Assembly (NCBI GenBank): GCA_030704615.1
Contig: CM060732.1
Coordinates: 42,637,053 to 42,701,052, forward strand
Direction: 5' to 3'
Origin: Takakia lepidozioides
Taxonomy: Eukaryota > Streptophyta > Takakiopsida > Takakiales > Takakiaceae
DNA: 64,000 bases
Part shown: positions 56,001-64,000 of the stretch, in pieces
Layout: the number at the start of each line of letters is the position of its first letter
Position numbering within the stretch: position 1 is the first letter of the stretch
Program-made: the position numbers and the translations under genes
The notes under the pieces: generated by a model
Seen by the model: only the letters and a program-made list of their open reading frames with translations
The model's database searches: none
What the model was told of the DNA's origin: nothing

Positions 56001-57009
56001 ATTAGCAGGAAAATTACATAGCAAACGCAGAAGTGGGATACTTGGACAGTTGCTACAAGATACAGTTTCTGGCGATTTCATGTCGACTCGCCTTATGGCT
56101 GTGTCTTTCCTCTCAAGCAACGGCAAAGCCACGTTTGTGGTCTTTGTCACGTTCCACGGGTTACAGTCGAACTTGCGGTCCATTCCGTCCAATTGACCGG
56201 CCGAACTTCCACTCACTGCAGGGGGCAACTCATACACAATATTGCCATCCACGCGATGGGGCAAACTATCCACCTTCACGACTTGCATATGAAGGAAGTC
56301 AATTTTAGAAAGTTTGCTTCTTGCAGTCGAGCTGACCGAAAGAAGCTACAGATTGTTGACTATGGACTTGGGAGCCCTATGCAATGCTGCCTGTGATGGG
56401 GTTTCTCTGGGAACATGGGATGTGCTGTTGCTTTTGGATTTGGCAGCTGATGGGACATGGACCCCTGTCGATCCGACGACATCATAGTCGTCTTCCTTGC
56501 CATTGGAAATGTCTATACTATCTGTCTTCACTTTAACGCCGGGGGCGACCCCGGACGCCCCTGTGTGTGGTGTGACTGGCGTCAGTATCGTGGAAGATTC
56601 AGGAGATGCTGCAGGAATCCCAAAGACACGATACCCACATTCCCCTTTGTAAGGAAGGACCCAGGCTTTTCCAACATCGTCTCGCAAGGGCTCCACAATA
56701 CGCGTTTCTAGAATATTGCTGCCCTCCATAACCTCCTCCACTTTGAAGACCACCGAGTCCGGGAGTAAACCCCATCGCGACCTGAGGAGTTTGTCTGTAA
56801 AACGAACCTCTCCATCCCTGGCATAAACTGAGACATAAGTCTTGTGGGGGGGCGCGACACTCTAACAAACCCAGACATCTTCAGCAAAATGGGAGGCGTC
56901 CAGAAAGACGCTTTCTCATTCCCCTTCTGAATGCATGGCAAAAGACGTTCCACCCGGGTGCCACCCTTTTGGCCGTAAATCGTGGAATTTGCATGGTGTC
57001 CGATGTTGT

Positions 57010-57430
57010 GTGCGTACTGCATTGAAGTCAACGCCGACTCTCAAATGTCCGCCTTCCTCATCATGACCATGACATGCTCATCCCCATTCCCGGGTGCTTG
57101 GGAACTTGTGTCGAGTACCGACATATATTTCATAGCGAAGTCATGCGGAGTGTTCAATACAAGTAAGTCTATGCCGACTTCCCAGATATGTCTGTGGCAA
57201 GTGATTGAAAACGTCTTGTTCTGAATAGGAACACAAGTAAGCCGCAACGACGCAATGGCGTGAGCGTTGCACGTGAGCGCGCGAGCGTACGCTCACGCAG
57301 GAGTGACGTGGCGTGAGCGTACGCTCACGCCAGCTGACGTGGCGTGAGCCTGCACACATGCTGACGTGGCGTGAGCGTCATGTCAGCATGCTGATGTGGC
57401 GGTAAATGATGACGTGGCACTGTCCGTCAA
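57010..57430. repeat. TGACGTGGC / GTGAGCGTACGCTCAC repeat array
   Basis: TGACGTGGC recurs at 57304, 57335, 57362 and 57411 (plus tgatgtggc at 57392), about 30 bp apart, each mostly followed by GTGAGC. A perfect 20-bp palindrome GCGTGAGCGTACGCTCACGC is at 57311-57330, with a partial one at 57281-57298. GAAGTC half-dyads are at 57024 and 57161. It lies upstream of MULE copy A; a similar group lies upstream of copy B (61260-61610). Confidence 0.8.
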
Positions 57431-57894
57431 CTGCCACGTCAGCATTAACATGCGCCGCCTATAACCGTGGATGGTCCTATGACCGTGGAATTAATGCAGG
57501 GAATCTTGCCTAAATAGAATCAAGACGAGCGTTGAGGCCTACAATTGCAGCATCCAACATTGTGCAATTACAAATGTTTGTTTCACTTTTACAATTACGA
57601 AGACGACAAAATATCCTCACAAAGTGTGCGCCATAAAGGCTGCCACGAGAAGACTTCCTCCCTCCTCAAATAACAATGAGAGTTATGATCATCTTCAAAA
57701 GATGATTGTAGTGCATAGCGACAGCAAGACATGTAGACTTCGAACGGTGCAATGACAAATGTGCACTACCTAAAAGTTGTCACTCAGACCTCACTCCGTA
57801 TAGTTGGAGGCCATATCATTGCACAGCCGACGAATTGATGTGAATTACACATTTCAAATCATGGTCATCCACATACCACATTACATAGTTCATG
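57431..57894. other. Spacer between the two MULE-like genes
   Basis: Probably the 3' flank of copy B; no gene seen. Confidence 0.4.
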
Positions 57895-60380
57895 CTACCC
57901 ATGTGTTGTATCCCGCTGCAAAAGAGTATCGACCTCGTTGAAACTCATAGTGGCCTGGTGAATGAAGTTGTCACGTTTGGGATCGCAAACCATCCTCCTC
58001 AAAAATATGAAATACAAATGTTTGTAGGGTATGAATTTACCTCTCTTGCCCAAACTGGTTGATAGCATATTCACAAAATCAGGACATGTGCAATTGGGGA
58101 AATTGGAAACCGTGATGTCGTAGGTCCTGTCATGAACAGCAGATGTGGAAGTGATGATTGTGAATACCCGACCATATCCTGGATCGGGTACTTCCGTGGT
58201 GCTTCCGACACGAGCTTGGAGCATTCTTGCGGACTCCACTTTGCCAAAGTGTTCAGCGGTTGGAGGGAAACGCCGAACGAGCTTTCCATCTCGTTTGGTT
58301 GGCCACAAGTCAGGATTTGCCGGGGGGACCCGGGAGGACGCAGGGAGTAGTAGCACATGCATGGAGTTTGGGGTTGTCTCGCAAGGGAAAAAACCTGCCT
58401 CCTCCAGCATTTCAATCTCCTGAAAGCTGAGATGTGTTCCCACCTTCACGGGCCAAACGGTTGGAGGAGATGGCTTCATCACTACGGAAGGACGCACAGT
58501 TCCATGCACACATCTGGCACAATCATCTGCGCAGAACCAGAACTTGTGGTTCTTGGCTTCTGGTTGACCGTATGGACGCATCAAGCCCGTGAAAGTCGGA
58601 GCAGGAGTTCGGGCACCACCTCTGGATATAGATGAAGTGCACTTCTCGAAATTAGTTGCCCTGATCGCTGTACATTTCACACGAGACCCGACACTTGTGC
58701 GTTCTATGTGCCAAACGTGGTCGGGGCATGCGGACTCAAGCACATCAAGGGGGTGTTTCTCTCCTGCACCATTTCAGTGGCACGGTTTGATGCTGGAGCT
58801 TGCCGTCGTGTTGGAGGTTCCTCCACAATGGAGGTTCCGGACACGGAGCTGTCATGCAGGGGAACACGAGGCTTCGAGAAGTTATCACGGTCTGCCCTGT
58901 GGGAATCTGAATCCGAACCAGGTGGAGTGTTCAATTTCCTCTTACAGGAGCCGAATCTCTCCTTCCCTTCAAGATGTGGAACTCTAGAAACAAGTGGCGT
59001 TCCCTGGGCATACATGCTCACCGCCCGTGCTATCTTGATTGGATCCCCAGATCTGTTTGCAGCACGCAACATCAACTCCGATTTGTCCGGACCCTTGCCA
59101 CCAACCCCACCTCGTAAGAAATCACGGTATCGGGTTTGTTGTTGCAAGGCACGTATCAAATCATCTGTTGTTGCCACATACAAATCCCGACCTCGTTTCC
59201 CAGACTGCTGCAACCATGCATTGTGCACAGTTTCTGCCAAATTGCAAGATGGCATGTCTGCCATTTCCTCAATGGACATGTTCTGCAAAGAGGATAACCA
59301 CACTTCAGAATAGTGCACAGGAAACAACATAAAGAAAGCAATGAGTCAAAAATATGGAAAGCAAATGTATGAATAAAGCATGAAATAGAAGCCTCGTACC
59401 ATTGTCATGGCTGCTCCCCACTGTCTATACCGGAAGTGCCAAAACGCCAGCCAATCTTCCAATGCTCTCATACTCTCAAGTGATGCAGCTCCAGAAGAGA
59501 ACCACCAGGCACGAATTGTCTGGAACAAAGTGTCCGCCTCCTTCATTGTTCTAGCATCTTTGTACTCTTTGCACAATTTACGGTGCTGAGTCTGCATCTC
59601 TGGTTTGATGTCCGACTTTGTATGTTTTTCCAGAGATTGTGTCCAATGGAATAGACATGTACGCTCTCTTCCTGGCATAGGCACTTTTGGGTCGCCCGAT
59701 CCGAAGACAATACGAATAGCATTGAAATTTGCTTGAGCACTATCCGCCATGAAACCTGCGAAATTTGGAGATGGCAGCCCATGGCAGCCCATGACACGTA
59801 CCAGGGAATTCCACATGAGCTTCTGGGATTCCGTATCCTCGGATTGCATGTCACAAACTGCAATTGTCATAACTCGTTGGTACACTGGATCGTAGACATG
59901 ACAAGCCATTGTCGTCCAATCCTTCACTCGTTTCACATGATCAAACATAAGAAAATAGTTCTGCAAGTCCCCAGTCTTCTGCATCCGCTTCACGAGGCTA
60001 ACCCCACTGCCCTCCCCAACAGTCGACATTTTGAAAAGAAAAACTTTGATGGCACCTTGACCTGGGAATACATTGTCCTGGATGTAATCGTACTTGCTCA
60101 GTCGTTTCAATTCCAAAATATTGTCTATGTAGCCTCTGATCCCAGAGCCCATTCTCAATGCATTGATCTGATGCCGAATGTTAGGTGAACTTAAAGTGGA
60201 GAAATGATCCATGACCAGGTCCAATGCTGCACCGTCAAGTTTAGTCCCCACAGAATCTCCTTCACTCAAAATATGGCTTTCCAAGAAGGATTCATATTCG
60301 AAATGATGACGATCCCGAAGATAAGCAGGTCGACAACGACTTTTCATGTGAGTAAGTGCTAAACCCTCTTTGGGAGTCAT
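57895..60380 (-). CDS. MULE-like DDE transposase with C-terminal SWIM-like domain, copy B, nearly intact
   Basis: Exon 1, 60380-59400 (first ATG; the frame is open slightly further up), has KYDYIQDNVFPGQG, FLMFDHVKRVKDWTTMACHVYDPVYQRVMTIAVCDMQSEDTESQ, GFMADSAQANFNAIRIVFG and ERTCLFHWTQS, ending MTM at a GT donor. Intron 59399-59283 (117 bp) is phase 0. Exon 2 starts at 59282 (NMSIEEMADMP), with DLYVATTDDLIRALQQQTRYRDFLRGGVGGKG. In a C run near 58747 one base is missing, moving to the frame LESACPDHVWHIERTSVGSRVKCTAIRATNF.. that ends at 57895. The end has NCTCPDF (58095-58075) and FIPYKHLYFIF: a SWIM finger (CxC-n-CxH) whose third Cys is Tyr (58028-58026). The Asp of LMFDHV and of FMADSA are the DDE candidates. 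Apart from the C run it could be functional. Confidence 0.75.
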
Positions 60381-60439
60381 ACTCAATTTCTCGATAACAT
60401 CAAAGTTACAATAATAACTTTTTCAGGCTGTCTTTCAGG

Positions 60440-60685
60440 AAAGCCAGCGGTGGATCTTCAGGAGATACAGTCATTTCTGGCGAGTCTGTTTTCGACAGCC
60501 CCCTTTCCAATTTTCTGCTCCCTGTTTATGCCGAAGCAATGGCACTTCACGCGTCCGAGTCCCTATCCCCTGACTTTTTAGTGGCCAGCCGTAGGTGTAT
60601 CCAGCGTGGATCCGGTGTTCTTAAATACTTAGACTTAGATGCAGAGGAAGAGGGGATACATTGTACTGACTCTGAGTCAGACTGA
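60440..60685 (+). other. Open exon-like segment, unassigned
   Basis: After a good acceptor (tgtctttcag) the plus strand reads without interruption to a TGA: RKASGGSSGDTVISGESV.., SNFLLPVYAEAMALHAS, LKYLDLDAEEEGIHCTDSESD. About 82 codons, protein-like composition, no family recognised. It lies head to head with MULE copy B. It could be chance. Confidence 0.25.
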
Positions 60686-60849
60686 ACTGTATTCTTTTAA
60701 TATTCATTTTCATATTATCTGGTAAACGTTGAATCCCCTTACTCTACCGTAGTTGTTCCTTTAGAACAAATAATAATCACAGAATCAACTTTCGTTTAAA
60801 TTGCTATATGTATGAATCCATCTCACAAACCTTCCTGACTCTTCTCATA

Positions 60850-61170
60850 TCCATTGTGCATTCATCTACACTGTATTCATGCGTGCTCCATTCATGAAAG
60901 CTTCCTTTGTACAACATCCATTGTACATTCATCCTCTGTACTCTTTAATCCACCCCACAAACCTTCCACACTCATTTCATATACTTTGTGCATTCGTCAA
61001 AAGATTTGGTCATGCATCTTCCTGTCATGAATTTTTGTCATTGCTCAACATCCATTATACATTCATCCATTTTACTCTTATCCATCCGTCATTCATCCAT
61101 CTACATAGATTTTTCAAACTCATCCATCTGTTTATCATCCAACTGTACATTCATCCATCATTTATTCAAT
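60850..61170. repeat. Degenerate ATTCATCCAT minisatellite
   Basis: Many copies of (c)attcatccat(c/t) variants and acatccattgtacattcatcc. The open frame rich in His-Pro-Leu/Ile here is a by-product. Confidence 0.65.
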
Positions 61171-61259
61171 GCCTTTTATTATGTCGTCCAGCTTGTTTCC
61201 GCGGTAAAGGGTGCCAATCCGCGGGAATACACTCCACTTCTTTCTGGGTGCGTGGTGAC

Positions 61260-61610
61260 TCGGCCTCCACGTGTGATGACGTGGACTGAGCCCCGTGACG
61301 TGGCATTTGCGCAAGGTGACGTGGCGTGAGCGCAGTCGCGCTCACGTGACCAGGCTCACGCCGAGGCATCCCTGAGTAAGCCGCAAGTCTGTGACAACTC
61401 CCGAGATGTGGTTTGGGAAGTCTGCACCGACTTCCGGGTTCGGGCTCGAGAAGTCTGTACAGACTTCCGGGATCTGCTTTGGGAAGTCGACACAGACTTG
61501 CGGGTTCGAGTATGGGAAGTCGACACAGAGTTTGGGGATGAAGACTTCATGGATCTCATGGCCCTGATGCCGACTTCTTTGCAGGGTTTCGGAAGTCGGC
61601 ACAGACTTCA
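61260..61610. repeat. TGACGTGGC repeats followed by GAAGTC dyads
   Basis: tgacgtgg at 61275, 61296 and 61317, then gtgagcg..cgctcac (61325-61346). GAAGTC..GACTTC dyads follow at 61415, 61448, 61481, 61514 and 61591 (30-35 bp apart, then a gap). The same two motif families as at 55.5-57.4 kb, here upstream of MULE copy B. Confidence 0.8.
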
Positions 61611-62574
61611 GATGTATAGCATATAGCTACTGATCGGAAATAGGGGATATAATGTCTATAACCGCGGACAGAATCAGAAAAGACCTTAAAGGTGTCGACT
61701 TTCCTATTCATTTCCGCATGCAGTCCCAAACCCAAACCTGCAGCCTAGCTTCGGGATTGCTCCGTTTCAGGTTCGGTGGGTTCTGCTCATGGCTCATGAG
61801 AATTTGCTCATGGCTCATGGAAAATACAGACCCCATATTTTAGGACCATGCTCTCAGTTGGGCTACTGAATGACAGATTTGTGGGCTGAGATTGGTTATA
61901 CCCCTTGATGCTGACTAAGGGTTTCTCTGTAGGTGAGCCATTGGTGTTCATTGAAGTTGCACTCACCAAGGATTTCGAAGGCTCCATCTAGGTCTGGTCT
62001 GTATCTAACAAATCATGCTTTGGATTTGTGAGCTTTTTTTTCCTTGCGATTCTACTCAAAGCAACTGTATTTGATGAATTTGGTTACTATTGTGTACTGC
62101 ATCTTCAAGAAACTGGGTGTTTGAAAGAGTCACACAACGATGACGGCGATGTTATCTGCGGCGTTTGTAGCAAGTGACAAAAGTTTGTGGTTGCGGTGCA
62201 TTTCAGAAAGTGTTGTTCGACGAGCCCCCATGAGGCCACTGCTGTTCTTTTCTACTCAATCTCCTCTACACAGATGCTCCTCAAAACTGTCTTCTCCCCA
62301 CATAACTTCATGAAATTGGACTGTATTCATGAGGGACTACATGATTGGTACATGGTGAGTTCTATTGCAGTTTAGGCTTTCATCTTTCCTGGAATTCTTG
62401 TTGTGCTGCTGATTTTACAATTTTAGCAATTACGAGAAATTGGACTTTTGTGTTGGATTTACTGTATCACAATGTAGGGGATGGGAAGCTGATGCAATAA
62501 TGTGTCTGGTGTGCGTGTGGACTGGTATGGATGATCAATGTGGTGGGTGAGTGGTATGCGACCGACGGTGTCAT
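61611..62574. other. Spacer, nothing identified
   Basis: No recognisable gene; the 62-codon frame at 62187 has no family features. Confidence 0.4.
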
Positions 62575-63186
62575 GGCCCTTTGCCTTGAGGGCGGGGGGT
62601 TGGGACACAAGAGGGGCTGCCCTTGTGGTGGGGGCAATGGCAGCAAATAGGAAAGGGGACTGAAGCACCTTTGAGTGCTGAAGGCACTCAAGGAGGCGGT
62701 GGCGCTCACTAGAGCCCCACAAACCGGGTGGCGGTGGTGACGAGGGGTGGTGGTAGTGTAGGGAGTCGTAGTGGGGGTGGCATATGACTCACCATGAGGC
62801 TGAGGCCTTGTGTGGTGGGAGTCGTGGGGAGTCTTGGGATTCACCACGGTCCATTGGGGCCGTGGTGGGTGGGCCAAGACTCACCGTGGCTCACCACACG
62901 GACGATCGAGGGTCTAAGTGGTGGTGCACCAGATGTAGAGGGTGTTACTTTTGGAACCCCCATGGACACCTACAGAAGTATATATAGGGAGTAGTAACCC
63001 CGAGAATGGTGCAAGCCCATTGGCCTCCCATTGGTGACCAAAAACTAGTGAGTAAGCATGCGAGCCAGAAAGCGACCAAGGTGTGGGAGCTGTTCCGGAC
63101 TGCCATCTACCAAAGGGAATTTCCACTGAGCCCAACAGGTCGAGGGTCGAGTGGGAGTGTGAGAGGGACCGTTATGCCCCGGTGAG
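62575..63186 (+). mobile_element. Truncated LTR, same family as 1651-3238
   Basis: Matches about 2523-3131 over its whole length, including ccctttgccttgagggc, aaggcactcaaggaggcgg, the TATATATA block (62979-62986), gctgttccggactgcca and gttatgccccggtgag. Both copies keep orientation; similarity ends right after ccccGGTGAG. A 14-bp insertion (tggcctcccattgg, near 63021) is present in this copy only. Confidence 0.85.
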
Positions 63187-64000
63187 TATGGATATGTATG
63201 GAAGAATGCTAACATGATTTTATTGAAGTGGGGAGCTTTGCATCTGAGATTCGTTGGGTAGACCTCTGCAAGAGTCAGTGTCCTTTCAAGACTCTTATGT
63301 TGCAGCACAAATTACAAGAGGAATGTGTGTTGAAGCATGATCCTTTTGAATTGAAGATTAAATGCGTTCATGTCAATTGAGTATCTGGTAGCTAGGCTGG
63401 AGCATGCGAGTTGAAAACACTTGCAGGGCCCTAAGGTAGAAATTCCAAACTTTGTAAGCTGGTGGCCTTGCTGTTAATTTAGTAAGAATGGAAATTTTTG
63501 AAAAACAAGACTGACCCAGACAAGGACTTAATGCATGCTACAGTAAATCGAACAACACAAACCAGTATGGTATGGCCAAGGTATGTACTAGATGTAACTG
63601 CTTTTTGTGTGGATTGATTGATGATATTTGAGCCCTCCCAGGCTACAGTGGTTGTTGCCGAAATTGATCACAGTCCAAGCTTATGGGGGATGAGGGAAAT
63701 GTGTCCATGTCCAGTCAGTTCAAGGAGGACTTGTTACTGTCCATGGAGGAGAAATCCTTGAAAGCGGCTTGTGGGTCAGACAAGTAATCAAGGTTAATTT
63801 AAGGATTTCAACTCTTGAGTAATATATGTGCTAAGGTGAAAACAACTGGATAGACTTACCAATTGTGTCCAACCACTTATCTTTCAACAAGTTCTAATCT
63901 ACATTCCTGAATATGAATCCTCGTGTGAGGAATAGAGACTGTGAAACATACCCAGCTTTCATTTGTGCTCCTTCTAATGGAGCAACGGTTTAAAAGATTG
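63187..64000. other. Spacer, nothing identified
   Basis: AT-rich unassigned sequence to the window end. Confidence 0.4.

Larger units (their letters stand above)
54170..56925 (-). pseudogene. MULE-like transposase gene, dead copy A
   Basis: Reads from MSGFVRVSRPP (about 56878) through SVYARDGEVRFTDKLLRSRWGLL, VVFKVEEVMEGSNIL and VDSLPHRVDGNIVYELPP (about 56250). A zinc-finger-like stretch follows (LDCPFYVREKYHNDRYW..FVCGICNH, about 55400-55280), then QLDSSKFEDLLDVVEAFGSSV. The DDE region follows: IMFDHVKRINGWSTMACHVYEPNYQKLMTIAIREM, FRRFMADNANANWATVRVVYG, ERTCSFH. After this the Trp of the family's FHW-x-QS is TAG, near 54405. LTIRAWWISSGAVSEKDVAALDSWLSWWTFRYAQLG follows to about 54180. Other lesions: C-run shift near 56850, a 21-G run (55250-55270), a shift near 55020, a SINE and repeats at 55.6-56.0 kb. 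Paralogous to 57895-60380. Confidence 0.78.

Noticed and set aside
60879-61289. 136-codon His/Pro/Ile-rich frame
   Set aside because: Encoded by the ATTCATCCAT minisatellite.
1-64000. CRISPR array, bacterial operon or riboswitch
   Set aside because: No regularly spaced identical repeats with unique spacers; the palindrome families have irregular spacing and the gene content is eukaryotic.

Overview
The window reads as intergenic, repeat-dense nuclear DNA from a large plant-type genome. Chromodomain Ty3/gypsy elements, a CACTA transposase, MULE-like transposases, plant-type LINEs with an RNase H domain, GT-AG introns of 110-350 bp and a TAA/TAR-type aminotransferase all point to the streptophyte lineage. 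The gag-protease-cytosine-methyltransferase retroelement at 3.2-6.9 kb is of a kind I know from charophyte algae, so my best guess is a charophyte such as Chara. That is inference; no rRNA or organellar marker is present to settle it.

Layout. 1-3.24 kb: 3' end of a decayed gypsy element and its long LTR. 3.24-8.16 kb (minus): broken gag, retropepsin and DNA methyltransferase reading frames. 9.0-10.1 kb: tryptophan-aminotransferase-like gene with one frameshift. 10.6-13.1 kb (minus): spliced ParB-like gene. 11.5-24.4 kb: sprinkled with at least 14 copies of a 24-bp dyad palindrome. 15.2-17.5 kb: a second palindrome family, a GC-rich repeat and a piggyBac-like MITE. 19.1-21.4 kb: decayed DUF7869-like gene. 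21.7-23.9 kb: AT-rich satellite of about 170-bp monomers in a 7-monomer higher-order repeat. 25.2-27.2 kb: LINE that ends inside a NOB1-like exon. 27.7-29.7 kb: the best host gene, a five-exon Mpv17/PMP22 protein, head to head with the NOB1 exon. 30.7 kb: tRNA-derived SINE. 33.7-37.4 kb: three scrambled LINE 3' ends. 38.6-52.9 kb: one complete gypsy element (LTRs plus a matching 5-bp target duplication) carrying a nested CACTA transposon of about 9 kb. 54.2-60.4 kb: two tandem MULE-like transposase genes, one dead and one nearly intact. 62.6-63.2 kb: LTR fragment of the same family as the LTR at 1.65-3.24 kb.

Only the Mpv17-like gene reads cleanly end to end (five exons, consistent splice phases). 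The TAR-like, NOB1-like and second MULE-like genes each need one or two single-base corrections, often in homopolymers, so assembly error and real decay cannot be told apart here. Everything else is transposon remnant, satellite or unassigned spacer. The most unusual themes are a retroelement carrying a methyltransferase and several unrelated short perfect-dyad palindrome families, each confined to its own part of the window.
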